Assembly (NCBI GenBank): GCA_049642465.1
Contig: JBAROV010000043.1
Coordinates: 1 to 33,431, forward strand
Direction: 5' to 3'
DNA: 33,431 nucleotides
From: CAWDPQ01 sp049642465
GTDB lineage: Bacteria > Acidobacteriota > Vicinamibacteria > Vicinamibacterales > 2-12-FULL-66-21
This document shows, piece after piece, positions 1 through 7,991 of this stretch. The notes under the pieces were generated by a model. That model searched no databases. It was not told where the DNA came from and saw only the letters and a program-made list of their open reading frames with translations. How positions within the stretch are numbered: position 1 is the stretch's first letter; each line of letters starts with the position of its first letter. A program made the translations under genes and the position numbers.

Positions 1-1
1 C

Positions 2-322
2 GGCAACACGGATCCCATCGCGCACCGTTTACCAGATGCGATAGACATTGAATTGCAGGGCGTGCGGATCCACGTGAGCCATGGGCACGAGCTGGGTTCG
101 CCGACGCCGGAGCGACTCGCCGAGCGATACGAATCCGATGTGATTGTCTACGGACATACGCATCGGCCGCTGGTCCAGCAGGTCGGCACCGCGCTCGTGA
201 TCAATCCTGGCGCAGCCGGACCTCGCCGGTTCGACCTCCGCCCGAGCGTGGCGATGCTCACGCTGCCCGAGCGGAAGGTACGATTGCTCGAGCTCGAACC
301 GGCGCCCCCGCCGCGCGTTTAG
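2..322 (+). CDS. YfcE/MJ0936-type metallophosphoesterase, 3' part
   Basis: The reading frame is open from the window edge, so the 5' end of the gene lies outside. The visible part starts GNTDPIAHRLPDA, which matches the GN(x)D metal motif of YfcE-like calcineurin phosphoesterases. It continues with the HGHE motif and then VIVYGHTHRP, the GHTH motif whose histidines bind the second metal, followed by the usual INPGAAGPRR end motif. Family members are about 150-180 aa cytoplasmic phosphodiesterases that use two divalent metals, often Mn. About 106 residues are seen here, roughly the C-terminal two thirds. The physiological substrate cannot be predicted from sequence. Confidence 0.9.
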   Translation, partial: GNTDPIAHRLPDAIDIELQGVRIHVSHGHELGSPTPERLAERYESDVIVYGHTHRPLVQQVGTALVINPGAAGPRRFDLRPSVAMLTLPERKVRLLELEPAPPPRV

Positions 323-374
323 TGCGCGGTGGGTACGAGCCGTGGGACAATCACACCTCTCGAGGAGGAGCTTT

Positions 375-722
375 GTGATCGCCGTTGTGTGGCAGGTTGA
401 GATTCACGCGGGGACAGCCGACGATTTCGAGCAGCTCTACGGCGCGAATGGCGAATGGACCAAGTTGTCCCGCCGCAGTCGATCCTTTCTCGGTAGCTCG
501 TTTCTGCGCGATCTCGCGTCGGAGACCCGCTACCTGCTGGTGGAATACTGGAGCGAGATGGTCGTCTACGAAAAACATCTCGCGGAGTTCGGACGCGAGG
601 TGAAAGCCCTCGAGGAGAAACGGCAAACGCTGGTCGATCGCGTCTACCCGCTCGGCGTGTTTGCCGCACTCGACGTTCCCAAACGCTCGGGCCCGACCTG
701 GTCGCAGCGATCGGACCGATAG
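375..722 (+). CDS. small dimeric alpha/beta-barrel (ABM-like) protein
   Basis: This is a 115-aa soluble protein. A GTG start at 375 was chosen because a strong Shine-Dalgarno (aggaggag, 363-370) ends 4 nt before it; an upstream in-frame GTG at 342 has no such site. The order is a short beta strand (VVWQVEIHAG), an acidic segment ending DDFEQLYGANGEW, a serine/arginine segment, then strand YLLVEYWSE and an amphipathic helix. This resembles antibiotic-biosynthesis-monooxygenase or EthD-like ferredoxin-fold proteins, which normally form dimers. No catalytic residue is evident, so the fold is a weak inference and the function is unknown. It follows the phosphoesterase by 52 nt. Confidence 0.7.
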   Translation: MIAVVWQVEIHAGTADDFEQLYGANGEWTKLSRRSRSFLGSSFLRDLASETRYLLVEYWSEMVVYEKHLAEFGREVKALEEKRQTLVDRVYPLGVFAALDVPKRSGPTWSQRSDR

Positions 723-744
723 CACCGCGCCGGCGCGCTTGGAG

Positions 745-760
745 TATCCTGCTGCGCGTC
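745..760 (+). promoter_or_regulatory. possible leaderless promoter of the creatininase-family gene
   Basis: A TATCCT box (745-750) sits 10 nt before the ATG at 761 and no Shine-Dalgarno lies between them. This is the same arrangement as at four other starts in the window. No convincing -35 box is seen. Confidence 0.35.
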
Positions 761-1639
761 ATGTCAACACGTCGAACCGTTGCAGGCTTCACGCTTGTCC
801 TGTCGCTGGCGCTCCCCGGCGTGACGGTCGAACTGCTCCAGCAGGCGCCCGCCACCGCACCGACGGCAACCTCACCGGATCCGGAGATGCCTCGTCCGAT
901 AGATGCCGCGGACAGCGTGTTCCTCGAAGAGCTCACGTGGCTCGAAGTGCGCGACGCACTCAGGAGCGGCAAGACCACGGTGATCGTGCCGACGGGCGGC
1001 ATCGAGATGAACGGCCCGTATCTGGCGCTTGGCAAGCACAACTATGTGAATCGGGCGACCTGCAGTGCGATTGCGCGTAAGCTGGGTAACGCCCTGTGCG
1101 CACCTAACGTCGCGTTCGTTCCCGAAGGCAATATCGACCCTCCCTCCGCGCACATGCGGTATCCGGGAACGATCAGCGTGAGCGAAGCAACGTTCCGGGC
1201 GTTATTGACCGATATCGCGTCGAGCCTGAAGGCCCATGGCTTCGAGCACATCGTGCTCATCGGCGACAGCGGTGGGAATCAACCCGGCATGAAGGCCGTG
1301 GCGGCCGACCTGACGGCAAAGTGGGCGGGCGGAAAAACCCGGATTCATTTCATCCCGGCGTACTACGATTATCCTGGCGCCTTCGCCTTTGCCGAGCGGA
1401 CGCTCGGTTGGAAACAGGTGGACGAGGGACACCACGATGATCCCGTCATCTCTTCGATCATGATGACGGTCGATCCGTCAACCGTGCGCATTCACCAGAG
1501 GATTGCCAGCAAGAAGGCCAGCATCAACGGTATTCCCCTGGCGCCGATCGACAAGGCCGTCGCCGCGGGCAAGCGAATCGTCGAGTATCGTGCCGACGTC
1601 ACCATCGCCGCGATCAAGAAAGCGCTCGGGCGCGAGTAG
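761..1639 (+). CDS. secreted creatininase-family protein with altered metal site
   Basis: The protein is 292 aa with an N-terminal signal (STRRTVAGFTLVLSLALPG), so it is probably exported. The creatininase fold is recognisable from EELTWLEVRDAL, the VPTGGIEMNGPYLALG loop, the HMRYPGTISVSEATF segment and IGDSGGNQPGM. Creatininase-type amidohydrolases bind two metals through the motifs ExHGPHLP(x)xxD, NGHGGN and HAG(x)xETS. Here Glu82 is kept, but the histidine two residues later is Asn84, the aspartate is His93, the NGH motif reads GDS (168-170), and the late motif reads EGHHDDPVISS (222-232). The family call is firm; amidohydrolase activity is not. It is convergent with the next gene, 3 nt away. 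Confidence 0.82.
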   Translation: MSTRRTVAGFTLVLSLALPGVTVELLQQAPATAPTATSPDPEMPRPIDAADSVFLEELTWLEVRDALRSGKTTVIVPTGGIEMNGPYLALGKHNYVNRATCSAIARKLGNALCAPNVAFVPEGNIDPPSAHMRYPGTISVSEATFRALLTDIASSLKAHGFEHIVLIGDSGGNQPGMKAVAADLTAKWAGGKTRIHFIPAYYDYPGAFAFAERTLGWKQVDEGHHDDPVISSIMMTVDPSTVRIHQRIASKKASINGIPLAPIDKAVAAGKRIVEYRADVTIAAIKKALGRE

Positions 1640-1642
1640 CCG

Positions 1643-2572
1643 CTACGCGGTCGCTGTCGTGGGCTTCTCTCCGGCCAGGAACCGATCGACCCGGCTCGCG
1701 ACGTCCTTCAGATAGCCCAGCGACCCATCGCCGCCGCCCAGTTCCGTCGTGACGAAACCGGAGTATTTGATCTCGCTGAAGGCTCGGCGCACCTCCGGCC
1801 AGTCGATGTCCCCCTCGCCAATATTCGGCCAGGTGAATTGGCCGCTGCGGCGATCGAGGTGGAAATCCTTGAGGTGCACCTTGACGATTCGCGCGCCAAG
1901 CGTCCGGATCCAGTCCTGCGGAAACGCGTAGAACACGACGTTTCCGACGTCGAAGTACGCCTTGACGAACGGCGATTCGAATTCATCGACGTAGCGTGCG
2001 AACTCCAGCGGGCTGAGCAGGAATTTGTTCCACACCTCCTCGACGGCAATCACGACCTTCAGTTCGCGCGCGAGCGGAAGCAACCGCTCGCGAATGACCT
2101 GTTGCGAGCGCGTCCAGGCGTCCTTGTACGACGTCTTGGCATCTACAACTGCCGGGACGAGCAGCACGGCGTCGGCCCCCCACAATTTGGCGTTCCGGAG
2201 GGACGTCTCCATGCCCTTCACGCTCCCGGCGACCACGGACGGATCGTCGCTCGAGAGCGGCAGCCGCCAATGATCTTCGTTCATCACGGAGTGAATGCGC
2301 AGCTTGGCGCTCTGCGCGGCCTCGCGAATCTGCGCCGCCTCGTCTTCCGCGGTCACCGTTCGCATTTCGACCGCTTCGAAACCCGCGTCGCGCGCCATCG
2401 CAAAGCGTTCGGCATACGCCCGGCCTCTCGGCAGCATCGAGATCAGCACCGACTTGCGAATACCGGTCGATGGCTGAGCGGTCGAGCCGGACTGGGCGGC
2501 GAGTGTTCCAGCACTCGGTGCAGCCGCGGCGGCCGCGGCAATCAGCTTCAGGAATGTTCGACGATCGTTCAT
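1643..2572 (-). CDS. Tat-exported sugar phosphate isomerase/epimerase-like TIM barrel
   Basis: The protein is 309 aa. The N-terminus has RRTFLK followed by an alanine-rich core and AAQSGS, a Tat signal peptide. The rest is an AP-endonuclease-2/xylose-isomerase-like TIM barrel. Likely metal ligands are Glu178 or Glu179 (VEEVWN), Asp208 (YFDVGN), His233 (KVHLKD) and Glu277 (TTELGGG). Such enzymes isomerise or epimerise sugars or ketosugars, and Tat export suggests periplasmic action on a free or oxidised sugar after cofactor loading in the cytoplasm. A GAGGT Shine-Dalgarno lies 3 nt before the ATG. Relatives occur with Gfo/Idh/MocA and DUF1080 genes in 3-keto-glycoside metabolism, and both types occur about 20 kb away here. 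The substrate is unknown. Confidence 0.85.
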   Translation of the reverse strand: MNDRRTFLKLIAAAAAAAPSAGTLAAQSGSTAQPSTGIRKSVLISMLPRGRAYAERFAMARDAGFEAVEMRTVTAEDEAAQIREAAQSAKLRIHSVMNEDHWRLPLSSDDPSVVAGSVKGMETSLRNAKLWGADAVLLVPAVVDAKTSYKDAWTRSQQVIRERLLPLARELKVVIAVEEVWNKFLLSPLEFARYVDEFESPFVKAYFDVGNVVFYAFPQDWIRTLGARIVKVHLKDFHLDRRSGQFTWPNIGEGDIDWPEVRRAFSEIKYSGFVTTELGGGDGSLGYLKDVASRVDRFLAGEKPTTATA

Positions 2573-2614
2573 AGGACCTCATCGTGTGGGATGTCCGGAT
2601 TACGCGAGCGACGT

Positions 2615-2620
2615 TATACT
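2615..2620 (+). promoter_or_regulatory. candidate -10 box for the sulfatase pair
   Basis: TATACT lies 46 nt before the sulfatase ATG, in the 94-bp divergent gap. No good -35 box is seen at 16-18 nt. The first start of this unit has an AGATCGAGG Shine-Dalgarno-like stretch (2652-2660) 6 nt upstream. Confidence 0.35.
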
Positions 2621-2666
2621 ACCGCGCATCGCCGGGCTTCTCATCGCAAATAGATCGAGGCCTCAG

Positions 2667-4088
2667 ATGGACAACCGGGATAATCGCCGCCGCTGGTTCC
2701 TGAGCATTCTGGCGCTTTTGAGCGTGGCCGCGCCGGCCCTCGCTCAACCGGCGCGGCCACGACCCAACGTGCTCCTGATCATGGCCGACGATCTCAACAA
2801 CGATCTCGGCACCTACGGTCATCCGATCGTCAGGACGCCCAATATCGATCGGTTGGCATCTCGCGGCCTGCGATTCGATCGGGCGTACAACCAGTTTCCC
2901 CTCTGCAATCCGAGCCGGGCCTCACTGATGACGGGGCTGCGGCCCGACACGATTCGCATCTACGAGCTGCAAACGCAGTTTCGCGCGAACGTCCCGGATG
3001 TCGTGACGCTCCCGCAAATGTTCCGCCGCAACGGCTACTACGCGGCGCGAGTCGGCAAGATCTATCACTACGGCGTCCCCGGGCAGATCGGCACCAGCGG
3101 TCTGGACGATCCTCCTTCGTGGGACGCCGTCGTGAACCCGAAAGGTATCGACAAGGATGAGGAGCCGCTCCTCACCAACTTTACTCCGTCACGAGGGCTC
3201 GGATCGGCGCTGGCGTTTTACGTGTCCCCTTCATCCGACGAGGAGCAAACGGACGGCAAGGTCGCCGCGGAAACGATCGCGCTCCTCGAAGCGAATCGCA
3301 ATCGGCCCTTCTTCATTGCGGCCGGTTTCTACCGCCCGCACTGTCCCTTCATCGCGCCGAAGCAGTACTTCGATCGCTACCCGCTCGAGCGAATCCCGGT
3401 CCCCAAGGTGTCGGCTGAGGGCATGGCGAGAGTGCCAGCGGCGGCGTTGTTTACCAAGCCGCTCAACTGGGACATTGCCGAAGACGGCCAGCGACAGTCG
3501 ATCCGCGCGTACTACGCCTCGATCGCCTATCTCGATGCCAACGTCGGCCGCCTGCTCAGCGCGCTCGAACGTCTCAAATTGATGGACAACACCATCGTCG
3601 TCTTCATGAGCGATCACGGGTACAACCTTGGCGAACACGGCCAGTGGATGAAACAATCCTTGTTCGAGCGCTCTGCACGAAGCCCGCTGATCATTGCCGG
3701 ACCGGGAGTCTCGACCCGGGGCGGCGCGTCGCCGCGTGTCGTCGAGTATCTCGACCTCTACCCCACGCTCGCAGAATTAACCGGTCTGCAGGCACCATCG
3801 AATCTCGCAGGGCGGTCGCTGGTGCCGCTCGTGAAAAAGCCGGACGCGCCGTGGGACCATCCGGCGTTGACGCAGGTTCGTCGCGGCGCTGCACCGAAGT
3901 TCTTCATGGGCTACAGCGTCAGAACCGAGCGATGGCGATATACCGAGTGGGACGGCGGCACGCAGGGGGCCGAATTGTACGACGAGAAAAATGACCCGGC
4001 CGAACTCGAGAACCTGGTCGAGGATCCGGCTCACAAGGCCGTCGTCTCCGAACTGAAACGCCTGCTGCAAACAGTACAACGGCCGTGA
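2667..4088 (+). CDS. secreted sulfatase, iduronate-2-sulfatase-like
   Basis: The ATG at 2667 was chosen because it gives a good signal peptide (RRRWFLSILALLSVAAPALAQ) behind a purine-rich site; the frame is open further upstream from 2586. The 473-aa product is a type I sulfatase. The formylglycine signature is CNPSR at Cys80 with downstream SLMTGLRP. Metal-binding Asp41/Asp42 lie in IMADDLNNDLG, and SDHGYNLGEHG (Asp316, His317) with Lys329 completes the site. The segments GKIYHYG and FYRPHCPF are typical of the iduronate-2-sulfatase-like subgroup common in Planctomycetes and Acidobacteria. Activity requires conversion of Cys80 to formylglycine. Its TGA overlaps the GTG start of the next sulfatase by 4 nt, so the two are probably translated together. 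Confidence 0.92.
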   Translation: MDNRDNRRRWFLSILALLSVAAPALAQPARPRPNVLLIMADDLNNDLGTYGHPIVRTPNIDRLASRGLRFDRAYNQFPLCNPSRASLMTGLRPDTIRIYELQTQFRANVPDVVTLPQMFRRNGYYAARVGKIYHYGVPGQIGTSGLDDPPSWDAVVNPKGIDKDEEPLLTNFTPSRGLGSALAFYVSPSSDEEQTDGKVAAETIALLEANRNRPFFIAAGFYRPHCPFIAPKQYFDRYPLERIPVPKVSAEGMARVPAAALFTKPLNWDIAEDGQRQSIRAYYASIAYLDANVGRLLSALERLKLMDNTIVVFMSDHGYNLGEHGQWMKQSLFERSARSPLIIAGPGVSTRGGASPRVVEYLDLYPTLAELTGLQAPSNLAGRSLVPLVKKPDAPWDHPALTQVRRGAAPKFFMGYSVRTERWRYTEWDGGTQGAELYDEKNDPAELENLVEDPAHKAVVSELKRLLQTVQRP

Positions 4089-5881
4089 AGTATCGACCTT
4101 TTCGGTCAACCCTGGTGGTCCTGTCCGTGCTCGCGACATGCAGAGCGCTGCCTGCCGCGGGAGGGCAACAGCCATCAGCGTCACTCGCTCGACCGAACAT
4201 CGTCTGGATCTCGAATGAAGACATGAGTCCCCGGCTCGGCGCGTACGGCGACCGGTTCGCGCGGACGCCGACTCTCGATCGGCTCGCCAAAGAGGCTGTC
4301 CGGTTTACCAACGCCTTCACGACTGCGCCGGTCTGCGCACCGAGCCGCGCCGCGATCATCACCGGGATGTTTCAGGCTGCAATCGGCGCGCAACACATGC
4401 GCACGACGGAGGACCGGATTCCTGAACTCCCCGGCCCCTATCTCGCCGTTCCGCCGTTCTACGTCAAAGCATTTCCCGAGTACCTGCGTGCGGCGGGATA
4501 CTTCACGAGCAACCGCGCGAAAACCGACTACCAGTTCGGTGTGCCGTTCACGATCTGGGACGACATCGGACCACAGGCGCACTGGAGAAACCGCCAGGAC
4601 AAGAACCAGCCGTTCTTCTCCGTGTTCAACATCGAAGTGACGCACGAAAGCCAGATTTTCCCGACCAGTCCCGCGCGCAAGGGCAAGCCGCTCGTCAGCG
4701 ATCCTTCAGAAGTGCCTCTACCCCCTTACTATCCCGATACGCCGCTCGTCCGCCGGGAAATGGCCCGTGTCTACGACAACATCGCCGACATGGACAGCCG
4801 CGTCGGCGAACTCCTCCGCCAGCTCGACGAAGACGGTCTCACCGACAACACGATTGTCTTTTATTGGAGCGACCACGGCGATGGGGTTCCGCGGTCCAAA
4901 CGTTCGCTGTATGACTCCGGGCTGCACGTCCCGCTCATGATCCGATGGCCGAAGAACCCTGCCGTCGTACCCGGCTCGGTCAACGATCAGCTCGTGTCGT
5001 TCGTCGATCTTGCGCCGACGGTGCTCGCCATGGCCGGCGTCGAGATACCAGCGCATCTTCACGGGCGTGTCCTCGTTGGTCCGAAGGCTGCCGCCGAGCC
5101 GACGTTTGTCTTTGCGGCGCGCGATCGGATGGACATCGAGTACGACATGATGCGTGCCGCGCGCGACAGGCGATTCCTCTACATCCGCAACTTCCAGCCG
5201 GAGCTTCCCTACGCCGGCCACGTGCCGTATCGCAATCAAAGCGACATCATGCAGGAATGGCTTCGGCTCCAGGCCGAGGGAAACCTGTCGGGCACACCGG
5301 CTCTCTGGATGCGCACCCACCGGCCAGCGGAAGAGCTGTACGACACACGAACCGATCCGCATCAGATCAAGAACGTCGCGTCCGATCCGGCTCAGCGCAC
5401 GACGCTCGAACGTATGCGCGGCGCAGTCGCCGAGTGGATGTCTCGCATCAACGACCAGGGACTCATCAACGAGGCGGAAATGATTCAGCGGATGTGGCCG
5501 GGTGGCGTTCAGCCAGAAACCGCGCAGCCGTACATCTTGCCGCGCCGCAGTGGCATCGACGACCTGAAGCGGAAGCCGTCGCTCGCGATGAAGGAGCCGA
5601 TCGAAGTGATCGTCTACGTGCCAACGCAGGGAGCGTCGATCGGGTACACCACGGAGGAGGGCGCCGCCGCGAAGTGGCGGCTCTACACGGGCCCAATTCT
5701 CGTCAAAGGGCCCATGACGCTCCGCGTCAAAGCCATCCGCTACGGCTACAAGGAAAGCGCCGAAGCCCGCATGGAGTTCACGGCATCTGCGACGGCCGAA
5801 GCGACCGGACGAGAGCGGCCGCGTCAGCATCGTCCGGATAGCGCTGCTGCAGTTGGGTCGCGTACTTCAGCGCTTCGCTGA
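4085..5881 (+). CDS. secreted sulfatase with C-terminal chitobiase/Fn3-associated domain
   Basis: The 598-aa protein starts at a GTG overlapping the previous stop. It has a signal peptide (about residues 1-26). The sulfatase domain has Glu45/Asp46 in SNEDMSPRLGAYGD, the formylglycine site CAPSR (Cys84) and WSDHGDGVPRSKRSLYDSG (Asp263, His264, Lys272), which resembles the N-sulfoglucosamine sulfohydrolase-like subgroup. Residues about 505-566 (YVPTQGASIGYTTEEG to YTGPILVKGPMTLRVKA) match the small beta domain found at the end of chitobiases (Fn3_assoc/CHB_HEX_C type). The last 30 residues are arginine- and alanine-rich, fall inside a 104-nt convergent overlap with the cytochrome gene, and look like read-through rather than a domain. 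The substrate is probably a sulfated glycan. Confidence 0.88.
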   Translation: MKYRPFRSTLVVLSVLATCRALPAAGGQQPSASLARPNIVWISNEDMSPRLGAYGDRFARTPTLDRLAKEAVRFTNAFTTAPVCAPSRAAIITGMFQAAIGAQHMRTTEDRIPELPGPYLAVPPFYVKAFPEYLRAAGYFTSNRAKTDYQFGVPFTIWDDIGPQAHWRNRQDKNQPFFSVFNIEVTHESQIFPTSPARKGKPLVSDPSEVPLPPYYPDTPLVRREMARVYDNIADMDSRVGELLRQLDEDGLTDNTIVFYWSDHGDGVPRSKRSLYDSGLHVPLMIRWPKNPAVVPGSVNDQLVSFVDLAPTVLAMAGVEIPAHLHGRVLVGPKAAAEPTFVFAARDRMDIEYDMMRAARDRRFLYIRNFQPELPYAGHVPYRNQSDIMQEWLRLQAEGNLSGTPALWMRTHRPAEELYDTRTDPHQIKNVASDPAQRTTLERMRGAVAEWMSRINDQGLINEAEMIQRMWPGGVQPETAQPYILPRRSGIDDLKRKPSLAMKEPIEVIVYVPTQGASIGYTTEEGAAAKWRLYTGPILVKGPMTLRVKAIRYGYKESAEARMEFTASATAEATGRERPRQHRPDSAAAVGSRTSALR

Positions 5882-7988
5882 GGTGACCCGCATCGCGGTG
5901 GAACGTCGTCAGCGCAAACAACACGTCGCGGTCGGCGGGTGCGCGCTCGTGGGCACGCTCGAGCATCGCAATCGCCTCAGCCACCTTTCCAAAACTGTGG
6001 AGCGCGACTGCGTAATCATGTGTGAACCGAACGCGATCGACCTCGTTCGATAGCTCGGCTGCCAGCTTCAGCTCGGCGAGGCCGTCGCTCTTCAATCCGG
6101 CGCGGACGAGCGCCAGCGCCAATGTATGGTGGGCCGGCGCGAAATCGGGCGCCAGACGGACGGCTGCCCGATAGGCGTCCAGCGCCTCTTCCCCGCGGCC
6201 GCGCTGTTCCAGGAAGATGCCGAGCGTCAGTCGATCTTCCGGGCGGTCCGCGCGAAACCGGCGCGATTCGACGAATTCGTCAGCCGCACCTGCGAATGCC
6301 GCCGCATCGCTGCCACTGAGACCCTCTGCGGCAGATGCCAGCAGCCAGGCGGACACGATTCGCATCGCACGTAAGGGATCGCTCAGCAGCGGTCGGACTG
6401 CCGCACGGTCCTCCGGTGCGAATCCCTCGAATACGCTCAACGCCGCATATCGGATGGTGGCATCCGCATCGTTGAGATGCGACTGCGCCGCGAGCAAGGC
6501 TGCTTGCCCTGGCTGTCGGCCCAATCGAGCCAGCGCGGACGCCCGGACGATGACTGGCTGCGCTCGATCTCCAACCAGTCGTAGCAGAGCGTCTTCGACG
6601 CGCCGGCCGGCATCGTCCGCATGAAACACTTCGGCAAACGTCTGAAATCCAGCCGCATCACGGCCGTACCACGTGCGGATTCGCCCCGCGGCCCACTCCG
6701 CACCACGATCGCGATGACAATTGTTACAAGCATTCGGCACACCCATTGTCATCGTCCGGTCCGGACGCGGCACGCGAATACTGTGATCGCGGCGATGATC
6801 GATCACCATGAATGGAGCGCTTGGCATGTGACAGGACACACAAGTGGTTGCCGCGCCCGGGCGATGAAAGTGATGCGTCGCGGCGTCGTACTTGGCCGCA
6901 GCGTGGCAGTGCGTGCACAACGGATTGCCGGAGTCCCTGAGCTTCCCGCTGTGCGGTTCATGGCAATCCGCGCAGGTCACACCCGCATGCTCCATTCGGC
7001 TTTGCCGGAAAGAACCGTAGGTGTAGACCTCGTCGCGTTGTTGGCCGTCTGGATAGTACAAGCCGGACGTCAGAAATGCCGGGATGTAGTGATCCTCCAA
7101 CGGCGCACCCGCGCGGTACCCTTCGGCAATCTGCTGGCGTCGCGAATGACACGGGGCGCATACGACGATCTCCTTGCCGGTCACGCGCGGCGTGCTTCGA
7201 ACCGGCACGCCACTGCGCGAATCCATCGTCCAGGTGACTCCTCGACGCTCGGTGAGTTGAACCGTCAGGCCGTTGTCCGCCCATGCCAGATGGCGCATCC
7301 ATCCTGACGCACGCGCCCACGACGTGTGCCGCGATCCCGGCCCGTGACACGCTTCGCAGCCGACGCTCATCTCGCTCCAGCTCGTTTGGAAGCGATTCGA
7401 CGCGGCGTCGTAACCCTTCCGCACGTTGGTGGAATGGCAGTCTGCGCACATGAAATTCCAGTTCTGGTTTCGTCCCGTCCAATGCAGCTCGTCTCCGGCC
7501 GCGATTTTTTCGTCGGGATACAGGTGAAACCAGCGCTGGCCGCCCTCGGCCTGCGGACGCGCATCCCAGGCGATCGAGAGCGCCTGGAGGCGGCCGTCAG
7601 GCCGTTCGGCCAGGTACTGCTGCAGCGGATAAACGCCGAACGTGTATTTCAATTCGAAGTCCTGCAGGGCGCCGTCAGCGCCATCCGTTCGCGCCCAGAA
7701 CTTGCCTTCGCGCTGACTGAACGTGGAGGTGACGTTGGCGTAGGTGAACGCGGCGGTGTTGAAGTTGCCGAGGACCGTCCCTGGCTGCGCCAGCTGCATC
7801 GCCAGTGCGTGTTGCGAACGCTGCCACGCTTGGTACGGGGCGCCGTGACAGGATCCGCACGCCGTCGAGCCGATGAACGACGCCGAGCTGTCAGTGTTCG
7901 CTGACCGCCGGTATGCCAGCGTGGCCACGACCACGAGCCCGGCGGCCAGGAACGCGCCAACCAGCCAAGATTTCGATCCCCGTTTCAC
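5778..7988 (-). CDS. octahaem c-type cytochrome with HEAT-like and TPR repeats
   Basis: The 736-aa protein starts at GTG 7988. Residues 8-25 form one membrane anchor, so the protein is held on the outer face of the inner membrane. Eight CxxCH haem sites are visible at residues 44-48, 181-185, 211-215, 277-281, 339-343, 358-362, 383-387 and 421-425, in a cytochrome c554/NrfA-like pattern. Residues about 450-560 look like HEAT-type helical repeats and about 590-730 like TPRs (EQRGRGEEALDAYRAAVRLAPDFAPAHHTLALAL). It lies 3 nt after the stop of the PhoPQ-related hydrolase gene, so the two form an operon. Similar fused proteins are common in Acidobacteriota; the redox partner is unknown. The 3' end overlaps the sulfatase gene. 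Confidence 0.9.
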   Translation of the reverse strand: MKRGSKSWLVGAFLAAGLVVVATLAYRRSANTDSSASFIGSTACGSCHGAPYQAWQRSQHALAMQLAQPGTVLGNFNTAAFTYANVTSTFSQREGKFWARTDGADGALQDFELKYTFGVYPLQQYLAERPDGRLQALSIAWDARPQAEGGQRWFHLYPDEKIAAGDELHWTGRNQNWNFMCADCHSTNVRKGYDAASNRFQTSWSEMSVGCEACHGPGSRHTSWARASGWMRHLAWADNGLTVQLTERRGVTWTMDSRSGVPVRSTPRVTGKEIVVCAPCHSRRQQIAEGYRAGAPLEDHYIPAFLTSGLYYPDGQQRDEVYTYGSFRQSRMEHAGVTCADCHEPHSGKLRDSGNPLCTHCHAAAKYDAATHHFHRPGAATTCVSCHMPSAPFMVIDHRRDHSIRVPRPDRTMTMGVPNACNNCHRDRGAEWAAGRIRTWYGRDAAGFQTFAEVFHADDAGRRVEDALLRLVGDRAQPVIVRASALARLGRQPGQAALLAAQSHLNDADATIRYAALSVFEGFAPEDRAAVRPLLSDPLRAMRIVSAWLLASAAEGLSGSDAAAFAGAADEFVESRRFRADRPEDRLTLGIFLEQRGRGEEALDAYRAAVRLAPDFAPAHHTLALALVRAGLKSDGLAELKLAAELSNEVDRVRFTHDYAVALHSFGKVAEAIAMLERAHERAPADRDVLFALTTFHRDAGHLSEALKYATQLQQRYPDDADAAALVRSLRPSQMP

Positions 7989-7991
7989 ACC

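Noticed and set aside
319..1041. 240-aa minus-strand frame over the ABM-like and creatininase genes
   Set aside because: It is Ser/Arg-rich without domains and opposes two genes with good starts.
4718..5830. 370-aa frame antisense to the second sulfatase
   Set aside because: It has no domain and its composition is arginine-rich; the sense strand carries the sulfatase active site.
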